Shown: positions 1 through 12,723 of the stretch, piece after piece
Layout: every line of letters begins with the position of its first letter
How positions within the stretch are numbered: position 1 is the stretch's first letter
DNA from: Pempheris klunzingeri
Taxonomy: Eukaryota > Chordata > Actinopteri > Acropomatiformes > Pempheridae
DNA length: 64,000 nucleotides
Direction: 5' to 3'
Assembly: GCF_042242105.1 (NCBI RefSeq)
Contig: NC_092013.1
Span: 9,012,618 to 9,076,617 of the forward strand
The notes under the pieces: generated by a model
What the model saw: only the letters and a program-made list of their open reading frames with translations
Database searches by the model: none
What the model was told of the DNA's origin: nothing
Position numbers and translations under genes: made by a program

Positions 1-551
1 TTTTGGAGTTGGACACAGCAAAATTATATATAAACACGTGATTATTGAACAGTATGTTTGAATTGAATTCTGAATCAGTCTTTTTACATTGATTTTGATG
101 CCATGCCTTTGAATTTTTTACTTTTAGAGATATATTTTTATTGTTTGATATGTTTTATTTATTTATACTGTTCCTATTTATCTTATTGTTATTCTTTTAG
201 TTGTTTTTACTTCATGTGTGCTTTTGTCCTTTGGTTCTATTCTCATTTTAATGGTCTTGTCTGGTTTTGCGTTGATTTGTAAAGCACTTTGTAACATTGT
301 TAAGAAAAGTACCAAAAAATGTTTTTTTTTAATCATAATTATTATCATTATAGGACAAAAAACATGTTAATATTGCTTGTTAATGTGTCTACTGTACGCG
401 TCTGTGTGTGTTTGTATTGAAAAAAAACAAGACAGGTCCTAGCGTTTCTGTCTGTCCTGCTACACTTAACACATTACAACTGAAAACTCTCCACTGTGTC
501 CTGGTTCATTATCTCACTGTTTTAATGTTGCATGCTTTGTGTAGTTCACAG
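1..551 (+). other. ssr1 intron (partial)
   Basis: AT-rich intronic sequence upstream of the first visible ssr1 exon, ending in a usable CAG acceptor at 549-551. I see no coding segment or recognisable element in it. Confidence 0.7.
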
Positions 552-2886
552 CTTTGCCTCTGAACACTGTGGTGCAGCCTCAGGCTCAGGCCTCCTTCGA
601 GTACTCCTTCATCCCAGCTCAGCCCATGGCAGGTCGTCCATTTGGTCTCGTTATCCTGCTCAGCTATCTCAGCGCTGAGGTAAAAAAGATATATATATTT
701 CATTAGTGTGTTTGTGGTTTGTGCTTTAGTTCGGCCTGTTCAGGCTGAGTTTTCTAGAGAAGAGATCCAGTGTGACGATGTTGGACAGTGAGTGAAGATG
801 ATCCTCAGGAAGGTGATGATTTGTCAGAAAGAAAACTGAATACTGTCAGCAAAGCACTTCATCATCATCATCATCATCATTATTTTCATCTAACAACTAT
901 ATTTTTTTCCATTTTTGTATAATTGGAACTACTGGTGGCTCCCGTTTGTCATTATTTTCTCCTGATTGTTGTTTCTGTGTGATGTGCTTAATGCTGAGTC
1001 ATACTGACATTATGATTTTTAAAGTGCAGCTCAGAAAACTGCTTCTAAGTTCTTGAAAATTCACATTTACTAGTTTTTTGTTGTTTTTTTTTTTTTCTTC
1101 AGGGCAGCGTGTTCCAGACAGCCATTTACAACCAGACCGTCACCATCATTGAGCGAGAGGAGGGCCTGGACGGAGAAACGTAAGACTTTCATCTGCTGGC
1201 TTTATATTGTATCCTGTCACATACATAAAAGTAAATGAACATGTAGATAAATATATTGCTCCTTTTATATTATTACACAGCAAAAATGAAAGGAAACACC
1301 AAAGGGTGGACGCATTAAACCAATTTCTGCTTCTTAGATCTAAATAAATAGTAATAGTTATTGTTCTTCCCACCTAATATTTATTTTCCACATCCAGTTC
1401 TGTAAGACTTCACAATACCAGCTTTCCCAGATGATTGCAGCCCATGTAAAACCTGTAAAAGGAGGTGTGAAATTGGCACAAAGGGATCACTCGTCAGAAT
1501 TATGCTGCTGGTGTTAAGATACAAAAACTGCCTCCAGAAAATTATTTAAGCAAAAATAAGTGTTTCCACATTACTGCAAAACTAATTTTACAATGTTGAA
1601 GGTCACTTTAGGGTCGTAATGCTAAAACTGTGCACTCTCCGTGGCTGATTAAAGAGCTTTTTGCTTGAACAGCACAGTTTTTGATGGCTAGTTTGTGCAC
1701 CAATATGATTGCATACATTGTTAAGTAAGAGTGATTAGGAGAGGTCTGAGAAATGTTTTCACACCACAATCATCAACTAGCTTGGTTGCTACAGCCGTAG
1801 TTACGCCCCATCTGTTATCGGCCCCATTCACCCATAATATTAGTCAAACAACACCTTTGAATAAGGACATAAAACAATAAAAACACTGGAATCAAAATTC
1901 CCAAACAATCAAAAGACAATGAGAGTAAATAAAATCTGAGAGGCAGCAAGACCAGAAGTCCACAAACCACAGGCCTCCATTTCTGCAAACGGAGCCTGGA
2001 GCATTAATCCACTTCCTCTCCTGGACCCTCGGTCAGAATGAATCAGGCGTAGGAGACCTGGACGGAGCTGTAGACAGGAGAGGAAAAGGGACAAACAGCA
2101 CAGCGGTTACAATATTTCAAGAAAGTGTTTCGCACAAAAAGCCTTTGGAGCATATATGGCTGCAAACTGTGACCGTCATTGTGATGAATATGTGAGTGAA
2201 GTAAAATAAATGTAGTTTCCATTATCCATGCATCACTAATGGAGCATGGTATGCGAAAACATCAAGTGACAGTGGAGCTCTTTCAGTGATTTCCGTTCAC
2301 TTATTGAAGAAATAATTTTGGGGTTCTTTCTGCAGAATCTTCATGTACGTCTTTCTGGTTGGCCTGGTGGCCCTGATGCTCTTTGGGATGTACCAGGTGC
2401 TGGAGACGAGGACGGTGCGTGATCCTATCAGCTGTTCTGATTTCTGGGGTTTTTTTTTTCATTAATATGGGGAGTCGTCCATCCTCCTCCATGTGAACTC
2501 TTCTCCTTAAACGGGGCTTTAACTGAAATTGAAGCAGGCTGATATATATAATGTTTTAAAAATGCTGTCTTGCTACCTGTGTTTTGCAGAAGAGGAGACT
2601 CCCGGTGAAAATAGAGAAGGGCACAAGTGGAATAAACGATGTGGACATCAGCTGGATTCCTCAGGAGACTCTCAATGTCATGAGTAAGCTCTTTTTTTTT
2701 GTTTTTTTAGTAACAACCAACTAAACAGGTGTTTTCAGAGGCGAGCTTTTGCTCATATTACTGTTACTGCTACTGTATGAAAACAAAGCGACACATCTGA
2801 TCCTTACTTCCTGTCTCGTAGACAAGGCTTCCCCTAAAGCGTCTCCACGGAAACGAACCAACAGAGCCGTTGGAGCCGATCAATAA
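552..2886 (+). CDS. ssr1: ssr1, translocon-associated protein subunit alpha (3' part of gene)
   Basis: TRAP alpha is a single-pass ER membrane glycoprotein bound to the Sec61 translocon that assists secretory protein insertion. Five exons are visible: 552-679, 1103-1179, 2336-2414, 2590-2683 and 2822-2886, all with GT-AG borders and matching phases; the last ends in TAA. They encode the luminal stretch ([19 protein letters not shown], then [17 protein letters not shown] with an N-glycosylation sequon), the membrane helix ([20 protein letters not shown]) and the basic cytosolic tail ([14 protein letters not shown], ending [12 protein letters not shown]). This matches the vertebrate SSR1 C-terminal half closely, about 147 residues here. 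The signal peptide and acidic N-terminus lie upstream of the window. The first exon opens in phase 1, so an earlier exon is required. Nothing suggests a pseudogene. Confidence 0.95.
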
Positions 2887-3620
2887 AACTCAGTTTCCAT
2901 CCATCATCATATGGTCCATCAGGCTTTTAAAGCTCATTTCTTCGCCACTGTAACCCGACTCCTCTCAGCAATGGGCCGACATTTCTGGAATCCAGTTTCC
3001 ATCCCGAGCAGCGTGTTAAAGATGTGTGTACGGATGTCAGCCTGGACCGTTTAGACACCAACAGGACTGACCTACAGTTCATTTTTAAAGGGACTTTTTT
3101 ATCAGTATGTGTGTGTGTGAAAAGTGATAAAAGATAAGCCAAGAAGTCATCAAACTTCTAATGGAAAAACAAAGGGAATGTGGTACGAAGGAAAATTGAT
3201 TTTATGACTTCAAACCATTCACATTCCTTCTGTTCAATGAGATAAACACCACTGTGCCTTATCTGTACAGTATTTGCAGCGCCCTGCAAAGACTTAATGT
3301 CAAGAAAGAATATATGCAATTGATTAAAGGTTTGCCGCTGATGCGTTTCTTTAACATCCAGTCACGTGTGGCCTGAAGTCTGCAAAAGTTTCAGTGTTGT
3401 TTTTGGCAGCTGCAAGTACAACAAAAATGAAAACAGTGTTCTCCGGAGGTTTCTGCAGGTTAATTTATCTGCTCTTTGTTTTTTTTTTTCACCTTGCTGT
3501 TGTAAGAGGCTCAATGGAGCAACACCTCACCGGGTGTCAGTGGTGCAATCTGTCAGGTTGCTGACTATCACTTGTGGGAAAATATGTTTTCAGAGACAAT
3601 AAAAGGGTGAACAAACAGTT
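2887..3620 (+). other. ssr1: ssr1 3' UTR with polyadenylation signal
   Basis: There is no credible reading frame after the ssr1 stop. AATAAA overlaps the stop region at 2882-2887, and a better placed AATAAA lies at 3598-3603, followed by a GT-rich stretch. The 3' end is therefore placed near 3620. This is inferred from motifs only. Confidence 0.5.
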
Positions 3621-3767
3621 TTGTCCCAGTGTTTACTTTCTTAAAAACTCTGTTTCCTAATTATCGTACTGCTGTCGTCCCTTGCATGTTGAGGTTCATG
3701 CAGTCATGTTTTGTATAGTTTGAGTGAAATGACAACAGTGGATGGTGTCACTACAGGAAATTAGATG

Positions 3768-4065
3768 TAGGGCTGCAACCAGTGATTGTTTTCATTAATT
3801 AATCTTCCAGTTATTCTCTCAATTAATAAAATAATCTTTGGGCCAACAAAACATCAGAAAACAATGGCAGATGTCCACCACAGTGTCCCACAGTCCACGT
3901 TGATGTCTTGTTTTGTAAAACCAGCAGACGTTCAATTTATACTTGCGTTAAGGCAAAGAAAAAATATAATTCTCACATTAAACAAGCTGGAACCATCAAA
4001 TTTTTCTGGTATTTTTGTTTTAAAAATAAAAAACTGAAAGGGATAATGATCAGTTGGTTCGCCTT
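3768..4065. repeat. dispersed teleost repeat, 'GGGCTGCAACC' type (MITE-like)
   Basis: The segment opens with GGGCTGCAACCAGTGATTG and continues through an AATTAATCTTCCAGTTATT block. This is the layout of a non-autonomous DNA-transposon-like repeat I recall as abundant in percomorph fishes, with GCTGCAAC ends and internal AATTAATC palindromes. The copy is diverged and encodes nothing. A related copy lies at about 38020-38245. The family name is not assigned. Confidence 0.6.
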
Positions 4066-5220
4066 AATTAATGAGCTCCAAATAAATGTTAAGCTGGAGT
4101 GACCTTTTCAGCCAGTGCACAGCGGGTCTGCTGAACATGCACAAAAGTGCAATTTGTATGAATAATGAATAAATATTCACTTGGGTTTAAATGCATCAAT
4201 TATTTAAAGAAAATACATCTGGAAAACCTAAAACAGACAAAGTAGGCAGCAGATGGTTATCAGACGAGTCCAAAATGTAAGTGAATACATCAATAAAGAA
4301 TACAGTCGAATACATCGAAGTAAGGGGTATAATAACAATATATGGTTTTCCTTAACCTCCACTCAGGTAAATAAATTAAAACTTTATTTTACTCTTATAT
4401 TTCATTATTATTTTATTTTATTATTTTTCAGCTCATTAGTTCAGCACACATTTAAAGCTCCCATATCCTGCTCATCTTCAAGGTCATACTTGTATCTGGA
4501 GGTCCTACCAGAACAGGTTTACATGGATTATTGTTGGAAAAAAATGTATTTTTTTTATATCAGACATGGATGCTGCAGCTGTTTCCATCCTCTGTCTGAA
4601 CATTTCAGAAGAACAGAAACAATCTGCTGCTTCGTTCTCGCCTTCAACATCTTCATGTCTCTGGGAGCTTCTGGAGTTAGTGAGGAAATAACAAAGGCAG
4701 ACAGCGAGGCGGACTCAGGAGGTTTTCAGTGAGCCTGCTGAAGGGCTGGAGGAGGTCACATGATCAGCAGATCCCCTTATGACATCATAAAGGGGGCCAA
4801 ATCTAAACGAAGTGTTTTCACACACATTTACTGAACAGATGGAGCAGGAGAGAGCAGTTTTCTGACAGTTTGGTGGTCTGCAGGCACACTGGGGACACAC
4901 ATTTATGTTGAGACGCCATTAAAAAGTGCACTTGTATATGAGATGTTCCAGCCCCCCACGCACCAATCCCTATTTTTCTCACCACATTTAAAAATGTCTT
5001 CTCTTCAATCAACTAGAGAAAAGATCTAAAATAGCAGTCTCAGACTATAAACTACCCCTGTAATTACAACCAAATGACACAGTTCTTCCCTGGAAATTAT
5101 TAGGAAATAATACACCTATAAATAAAAGAAAAGGTCATCATATCAGCAGCTGATAGCTACTCTGTCCTGTCAGTGGGGCTCCAACACTGAGACAAAATTA
5201 CAGATCATAATCTATAAAGT
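4066..5220. other. intergenic, no gene recognised
   Basis: Between ssr1 and the neuritin gene. A 159-codon open frame at 4253-4732 (+) has low-complexity AT-rich composition, no recognisable domain and no splice support, so it is treated as chance. No other feature was seen. Confidence 0.5.
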
Positions 5221-5376
5221 ACCATAAAGGTGAGTGGTGACAAGGGGGTGGGGGCGGGGTGTCACCGCTCACTTTGGGGGTATTCAGGAGGGTCTCGCGT
5301 TGGTTGGGGTGTCCGGTGCAGATGGGGGACGCACGCCGGGGGGGGGCAGGTAACGTCAGCAGCCGGCCGGAGCAGG

Positions 5377-5434
<58 letters not shown>

Positions 5435-5591
5435 CAAGTGTTCGGCGCCGCTTCATCCCCGACACACACCGAGACGCGCTCATGATGGCCAGCTGATCAG
5501 CTCCGCGTGACTCAGCGCCGCTTTTTTCATTGGGATTCACGAGCGCCTCGGCAGCATCCCGCGCCCTCCGCTCGGCTTGAGATGGGATGAT
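5221..5591 (+). promoter_or_regulatory. neuritin promoter / 5' UTR region, GC-rich
   Basis: GC- and CpG-rich sequence directly upstream of the neuritin start codon. It holds a G-rich stretch (5247-5350), a (CA)n tract (5378-5432) and an AP-1/MARE-like TGACTCAGC at 5508-5516. The CpG content against AT-rich surroundings suggests a promoter. The transcription start is not determined. Confidence 0.5.
5378..5432. repeat. (CA)n microsatellite in neuritin promoter
   Basis: Uninterrupted CA dinucleotide repeat of about 55 bp, some 160 bp upstream of the neuritin ATG. Confidence 0.97.
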
Positions 5592-7458
5592 ATGGGATCT
5601 TTCATGTCGACGAAGATCGGAGGGATTCTTGCGCTCGCCTTGGGTGAGATATCTCAACCTGCTCTGTGCTTATTTTTAGGCTGCGAGACACTTTTGGATG
5701 GTTTGACAGACAAAACTGCTTCACAGCTTCTTCTTTTTTTAACCATCCTGCATCCGTCACCGCTATGATTGTGATCTTTATTTCTCTCCATCAGTGTTGC
5801 ATGGTGGTTATGAGAGCTGCCTGCACCGTGGCCAGCAGCTGGTAGTACCAGTCGACGGCACATACTGGGTGTCTGTACTTAGGAGATAGTGTGCAAGCTG
5901 TCAGACGTGCAGCATCCAAAGAGAAAAACCCACAAAATAGATGCATTTTCCACTTTTACTAACACTTAGTGCTGCTATAGTGCCCATTTGACGTTATCCT
6001 CTTGCAGATTGTTGTATTATCGACATGTTTGAGAATTTACATCGCATATAGCTCTGAGGAGAGCATTGCACCCCATGTGGAGGGGATGTATTGGCTGCAG
6101 TGGTCAGGACGATTCTCTGTGGTAACATCTGCCCACCGACATCCGTCTGAAGGGAAGCTCAGATGATAGGACTGCAAAATATTAAAATTTGCACATGAAT
6201 AGTCATGTTAAAATCACACAAAAAAAAAATGAATGAAATGTGTTTTTGTGGAGAAAGTTGCATGATCTTAAGTTGTTGTTGTAGAGAAAGAGAAATTTCA
6301 TTTCACACATTCAGTACAAAAAATACCAACTTCGCCTGTCACCTGTGTCTGTTTCGCAGTGCTGCTCTCCCTGACGGTGTCGGGAGGCTCTGCAGATGTG
6401 AAGTGTGAGAACATTTACAAGGACTTTTCCGATTGCGTCTTGGAGCTGGGAGAGAGCATGGACAACTATCAGGAGAACGTAACCAGCGAGAGGGGAGTGG
6501 CGGCCGTGTGCAGGTGATAATAACTTTTGAGAGTGTGTGAGCAGCGTGTGAGCAGCATCCATTTGTGCACATGGGACACCCCCACTAGAGTCTGTGTGTG
6601 TGTGAGACAAACCAGCTGTGATGGGCCGGAATAAAAACCTTCACTAAAAACCACTTACCTGCAGCACTGTGCCCAAAATTGTACTTCAGTTCAATTTGCA
6701 TGAAATAGTGCATGCTTGAGTGAAACACTACAGACAGATACAGTATGAGGGACTCATGTCTTCACAAAATACTGGAGAGAGAAAGAGCAGATGCCACAGC
6801 CACAGAGGGAGAATAGAGAAATGAATGGTGCTGAGACACTGAGCCATTGTACTAAATAATTTATGACTGTGCTGCAGCAGTAATGAAATTCCGGGGACGT
6901 TTTTTGTCATTGTTACTGCACACACTCTACAACCCCGGCAGAGCGTATTGGAAGACAAAGACATACACATAAGCCTTCTGTGTTAAAAAAAATGCCCACT
7001 CGCAATATCGTCTGTGATATTGTTTCTCTTTGTGATGCAGTTGCCATGGTAATTAAAGCTCCGTTTGACTCACTCGAAGTCAACGAAGCCATCTGAGTGA
7101 TAGATTATTGGCGAGTAAATTAATCCACGGCAGCCAGTGCACGTCTGCATGCCGAAGCCGGGATGAACTCTGAGTGTAAAGGCAGGCGCAGCGTTGATCT
7201 GATGATGCTCTGTTTGCCACCAGCCACTGGGAAGCTTTCCACACATGTGCCCTCATGGCGCTGTCCGACTGTCAGGAGGAAGTCAGCTCCATCTGGGAGA
7301 CCCTGAGGCAGGACTCCAAGAAGATGCGCTTCCAGGGAAGTCTGTTCGACCTGTGCAGCCCCAGCTCCTCTCCCAGCATGAGTTCCCCTCTCGGTGCTGT
7401 TGCCCTGCCACTGATCGGCGTGCTGATCATGGCTGGGCCCGACTGGTCCTCTTTATAG
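5592..7458 (+). CDS. nrn1: neuritin-family GPI-anchored neurotrophic protein
   Basis: Neuritins are small GPI-linked extracellular proteins that promote neurite outgrowth and synapse stability. Three exons, 5592-5643, 6360-6513 and 7224-7458, splice in frame to 146 residues (human NRN1 has 142). The product has a signal peptide (hydrophobic GGILALALVLLSLTVSG), six cysteines in family spacing (KCENIYKDFSDC, VCSHW, FHTC, LSDCQEE, LFDLC), the conserved QGSLFDLC block, then a Ser-rich spacer and hydrophobic tail (LGAVALPLIGVLIMAG) typical of GPI attachment. The start at 5592 gives MGSFMST; a second ATG at 5604 would still leave a signal peptide. The product is more diverged than typical fish Nrn1, so an nrn1-like paralogue is possible. 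Proximity to ssr1 (both on human 6p25) favours nrn1. Confidence 0.88.
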
Positions 7459-7968
7459 ATGGGGGTGGGAGTGGTGGGCTTCATATTTTCCGAGGGTTCA
7501 ATCAAGCTTACAGCCAAGGATTTAAGAGGAACAAATGTTTAATAAGGATTACTCTGACACAGAGCCATGGAGGTCTGTGGCAAGCCAATCAATATTTGCT
7601 GTGATGAATAATGTTTGAAATCTTCTCAAATACTTCAGCTTGATCCTCCCTTATGTCTACAAACTGATAGATGGAAGTTGAGAAATTTACTTTTCTGCCA
7701 ACAGATCAGACCAGGCGGGCTAAAGCAAACACTGAAAGAATTCAAGGGATTTCAGATTTGATGTGAGCCTGATCAGAACAGCCTGCAGCCCGACACCTGT
7801 GGCTCTGGTTTACCAACATACAAGGAGTGGACACAATATCACCAACACCCCCTGCAGTGGAAGCTATACTCATGAACACTGTCATGTTTAGGTTTTGTGG
7901 GTTCAGCGCTGAGGTGTTGATGTCTTTGTGTCCACTGTACCGTGTATTGTACGGGTTTAGCATGATAG
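7459..7968. other. neuritin 3' UTR and flank
   Basis: Noncoding sequence following the neuritin stop. No close AATAAA is present. The nearest candidates are at 8919-8924 and beyond, so the 3' UTR length is unresolved. Confidence 0.4.
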
Positions 7969-8183
7969 TTAAAGGAATAGTTCAACATTTTGGGAGTTAG
8001 CTGAGATATAAAATGCTAACTAATGAGCTGTAGAGGTGCCGGTAGGTGGATTTTGTTATGTATGGACAGAGTTGACAGAGAACTTGCTCCTGGCTTTAGC
8101 TTTATATTCAGCGTACAGACACGAGGACGGTATTGATTGTCAGCAAGACAGCAAATACTGAAAATGTTGAACTATTCCTTTAA
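7969..8183. mobile_element. MITE with perfect terminal inverted repeats and TTAA flanks
   Basis: A 215-bp element. Bases 7969-7991 are the exact reverse complement of 8161-8183 (TTAAAGGAATAGTTCAACAT at the outer end). TTAA stands at both outer edges, as expected for a TTAA-targeting (piggyBac-like) target duplication. The interior contains the ATAAAATGCTAACTAATGAGC and TTAGCTTTATATTCAG blocks of a common percomorph repeat. It is non-coding and so non-autonomous. Related copies start at 10863 and 45025. Confidence 0.8.
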
Positions 8184-10862
8184 TTAAGAGCTACATTGTT
8201 ATGCTAGACACCAATTTTCGGCAAAATTAATCTCCAGTAAATTTGTAAAAATACAAATGTAATCACATTGAAAGAAAACATTTAAAGGAGCACTTCACCA
8301 AAAATAACAACAATATCTTAGTAAAGCTATTTGAATATGTTAACTTAAAAGAACCAAACCTGAAGACCAAACCAGACAATAATCTGGCTTAATTATGCCA
8401 AAGCTAGCGACTAAAGGTGAAATGCCCCTTTAACCTTTTGCAAAGTGTAGTAAATGTTAGTGTAAGTGACAATCAAGCCACTTGTATAAAACTTTAAACC
8501 CCCTCTTCCCCAACACTTCGGCCCGCTGTGGCTGATGTTGCACGGCTGCTATAAAGACACCAAAAAACAGACATCACACGATCACCTCTCCAGCTCCTCC
8601 CTCGGAGCCTCGCCACACACTTTGGTTCAGTCTTACCCTCGATCAAACTGAAAATCTGAAGTTTGAACGTTCAGTGTCGTCTCACCCGTTTCTGCTCCAC
8701 CTTGTGTGAAAATGTTCACCTGAATTAGCACAACATCACTAAGACTCATCTTTAAAGTACTAAAGTACTCGCAGCACAAGCACAATAGGTCATAAAGTCT
8801 GCAGATAGACGACACAGATCAGATTTTAAAAGAAGAATCTGCATAGTAATGCAGACAGAAGTATATTTAAAATCTCCTAAATTATTTATTTCACTTTAAA
8901 CACATATACTTAATTTCTAATAAAGTCAAATTATATGCAACAGCTGCTGTAATACAAAACATTGGCTTATTTTTGTAAAATATTCATACAATCGCTTTTG
9001 TGTCCACAACATTCCAATTAAAGATCGACCCATTAATGCACCGCGCCATTATGATGTCAAACAAACTGCGCAGCTCCATTTATCTGTTTCATGCTTTGAG
9101 TCAGTTGAATATTGGGAAACTTTGGCTTGATTTTACATAAAATAATCACACATTAAGCTTCAAAATCAGCCAAGAGGGACAGTAATAAGGCAACAGGTGC
9201 TACAGTTTGTACGTTTCAGACTCTTTTAACTAATAAAACATATGAGATATCACAAATCCTAAATGGTCCTCTAATCTCTATGAAATCAGCATTTAGGTTG
9301 AATTTCCTTTACAAAAATCTGATGTTTTTACTGTTATTGCAGCAGCCACCTCGATTCCCAGCAGATTAAAAATGAATGAGCAACAGCATGAATTTGTTTT
9401 TTGTGCTTTTTTGTTTTTCCAAACTGTCACCATGTGCATAATTCCTTTAACACTGAAGTCTGTCCCAACAGGCATTATCAACACATAGAAGATCTCTGTG
9501 GTCCTGAATATTTTTCCGTCCTCTCTTTTATCACAAATGCATGATAGTTTTAGTGACAGTGCTTCAGAATAAACAGTCTGTTGATTTTATCCTTGGACAA
9601 AGGGTACAGTGGTCTTGACCTGTGCATGAAGTTAGGCTATCTCCTCAGTGTATCAGCATCCTTTTTACGCAGATTCATCACCCAACCCCACCTCCTTTAC
9701 CTCCATAAGCATGTTGGCTCTGGCTGTTTTCTATTTATTTCATGTTTCACGCGTGGTAGCGTTTCGTCATCCATCGTGTGTCTGGTGGTGAGAACACAAA
9801 CACAGTTGTGACGTCCTCAAAGCATGAGCAATATGTGCAGTCACTTCTCCAGAGAGGACTCTTATCCCTTCATATGCTGTCAAAGAAAGCATGAAAATGA
9901 TTGCGTTATCATGAGCATTACACCACAAGAAATGAACCCTAATGGCGGTTTAAACATGGAAGGAACTTCTGAATGTAAAAACAAGTTCAGTGTCCATGTG
10001 GGTTTTTTTTTTTCAGTTCACTGATGGAAAAGCACACTATTTACAAGACTGTATAAAGCAATATATGGCAAAGTAATGTGTTTGTAATAATAAAGCACCA
10101 TGTTTAAAACATACAGTGTGTGTGTTCACCTTCATCTGTAATGGAGAGCAAAGATCTAGAAACAAAGTGGTGAAATAGCGGAGCATTTAATCGATGCAGT
10201 AAGTCATCCGCTGTGCGACTCATTTACTACAGAGTTTCTGTTTTTAGCCCTCCCTGAAGCAAAGTGCTGGTAATGAGGATCGCAACCAGTATCTTTCAAC
10301 TCGTTAGTGCTCTCCCATCTGCTCCTTTCCACCTGGACACTTCCAGCAAACGCAGCGGGAAAAAATGAGGGATCAGGGCCCAGGGGTGGAAAACTTCCAG
10401 AGATCCAAAGACACGCTCGTAGTGTGTCCCTCATTAGAAGACCTATCTCTGATGTCTGAGGCATAATGTCCAATTATTTCCTCACCTTCGGTTTCCTGAC
10501 TGTTTTATATATTTTTTTCCTCCAATCCATATGAACTTGTAGTGTTTTATTAAACGGCACATGCACAAAAGGTACTTGCACTGTTCCTTGATGCTGATGC
10601 CAACACCCTATATGTAAAACCTGAATGAAGAGGAAACATATGTACATCTGTGATGTTTGTACACTAAAAAAAAAAAAAAAACAGTCAGAATTTATTAACA
10701 TGAATAGGTCCATCTTTGAGTTCTCTGCATTTAAATACATTATAAAAACTTAAGTTTAAAGAACACAAAGGTGGTAATGGAAGTGAAAACTTCCAGAGCA
10801 GCCATTGCTAGAAATAATCAAACAATAGGTGACACTGGCTTTAAAAAAAGCTTGGTCATGAG
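8184..10862. other. intergenic, no gene recognised
   Basis: AT-rich sequence with only short chance frames. AATAAA hexamers occur at 8919, 9233 and near 10090. One could serve a long neuritin 3' UTR, but nothing chooses between them. Confidence 0.45.
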
Positions 10863-11290
10863 TTAAAGGAATAGTTTGGCCTTTTGTGATATACGCTTAT
10901 TTGTTTTCTTAATGACCGTTAAAAAAAAAAAGGATGAGATCTGATACCACTCCTGTCTGTGCAATAAATATGAAGATACTGTCAGCAGCTGTTAGCTTAG
11001 CTTAGCTTAGCATAGAGGCTGGAAATAGGGGGAAACAGTTAACCTAGCTCTGGTCTGCCAAGCCTCCCAGCATCTGTACACCAATTAACAATTATACAAT
11101 TAACACATTATATCTCATTTGTTTAATCTGTACAAAAACTGAAAAAAAACAAATACGTGATAGTGGCCAGAGAAGCAGTCTTTGCAGGTTGTCGTCAACA
11201 GGACTCCAGGAAGTCACTGCACCAGGCCAGAGAAACTGTATAACCCCTGTGAAGCCACATATTGTCATTTAACACTTGAACAATATAGTG
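10863..11290. mobile_element. diverged copy of the TTAAAGGAATAGTT MITE family
   Basis: Begins TTAAAGGAATAGTTTGGCC and contains the hallmark GTTAGCTTAGCTTAGCTTAGC and a GGCTGGAAATAGGGGGAAAC block, then a TAATCTGTACAAAAACTGAA block. I recognise this as a widely dispersed percomorph repeat. The right terminus is not clear, so the end coordinate is approximate. Confidence 0.65.
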
Positions 11291-12529
11291 TTAATTATTA
11301 AGTTTAAGAGTGCTGGATCTCTTTTTTTTTTTTACCTCAAGACACCAGGCTAGCTGGCTGCTAGCTGTAGCTTCATGTCCAATGAACAGACATGAGAGTA
11401 GTGTCGATCCTCTCCTCGAACTCTCAGCAGGAAAGTGAATGAGCGCATTTCTCTAAACGTCCAAATATTGTACAGCTTTTAAATTTCAACCCCTGCAGCA
11501 TAATGATGCACTTGTTCCACACTTTAAAAACCTGATTTCAAAACGAGACACTGCATAGTCCACACTATCAAAGCTGTAAAATTTTGACCAGACAGTCACC
11601 ACACAGGAAAAAAAGATATACGAGTACGTGTTCCAGGACCTGTAATACTCGATGATAATAAGCCGTTGATTTACTTTTAAAGCCGTCCCTTAATGAGAGA
11701 GCTGAAATTGTTCCAGAAACCAACAGAGCTGGGTATTTCAGCCCCTTTTCATGTCACGTCCCCACAGACAGTAACAGTGTTTTCAGAAACAGAGACATAG
11801 CGTGCCGTCAGAACACAGCTGGTGGCTGACAAACTGTCCCCAAAGTGGCCGCCTCATCTGCATAATAAATCATGACACAAAGAGACGAAACAAACAACGC
11901 TAGCTGTGCAAAATGCTGAACTAGCTTGACAAGGGAGGCCTCACATGAGCATTATGAGACTGAAAGTATAAGCTTTATCCAGAAAGGTTAAAAATTAAGT
12001 CGGATTTTATACTTTTAACCAAAAATGTGTTGAGATTTTAAAGCAGAAATATTGTATATCAGAAGATTATAGTGCACCTGTTAAACAATGTACCTGTTAC
12101 CCAACAGTTCGCATATAGATGCAGTTATGAGAAAAAATGCTAAAAACTGCAGTGGATCACTTTGAAGATTGGCATCTTTATATTGCAGTGAGGTGTAACC
12201 AGAACATTTGAATTTTAAAACCAAAATATCCTGTAACATGATGTTTGTTTGCCAACCCAGCCAGCTTGTAATTCTCAAAGAAAAAACATCTGTTGTTGAC
12301 ATTTCTTGCTCTTCTGCTGCTTTTTAAGAAAATCTGTATTTGCTCTAGAGTTTAAATTAGTCATTTGCTCTGTGAAGATGAGCTCATGCTGTTGTCCTTA
12401 AAATGAACTTAATTACTAAGAAAAACCATATCTATAGCCAGTAGGTTCAGACAAATGTGTAAACTGATGCCTGTTTCACGATCATAAAACATATATCTTA
12501 ATATGCTAAAGAGTTAATACTATCCAACT
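11291..12529. other. intergenic, no gene recognised
   Basis: No coding or structured feature found. The right edge is set by the sys1 polyadenylation signal. Confidence 0.45.
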
Positions 12530-12723
12530 TTTATTGGACAGCTATGAATAAATAGATCAGTTCATCTGCCGTGTCGTTTAAAGAGGAGAAAGATGACAAC
12601 CCCGCGTCTACGCTGACGGAGGTTCACGCTCCATTTCCTTCACAAGTAGCAGAAAAACCTCCTCTGAGCAAGTTCCTCTGGGGTTAACCGTTCGCAGGTT
12701 TTCAGAGTGGTGTCAAGGAAACT
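12530..12723 (-). other. sys1: sys1 3' UTR with polyadenylation signal
   Basis: On the minus strand AATAAA (TTTATT at 12530-12535 on the plus strand) lies about 190 bases after the sys1 stop. This fits a short 3' UTR. Confidence 0.55.

Noticed and set aside
775-845. Possible C/D-box snoRNA in an ssr1 intron (TGATGA and CTGA words)
   Set aside because: The boxes are too close together, no terminal stem is visible, and GATGAT/CATCAT words here are low complexity.
4253-4732. 159-codon plus-strand open frame
   Set aside because: AT-rich, low-complexity composition, no domain, not near a promoter-like patch, and no splice partners. It looks like chance.
5230-5657. Open frames on both strands rich in Thr-His or Cys-Val repeats
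   Set aside because: Produced by translating the CA microsatellite and the GC-rich neuritin promoter.
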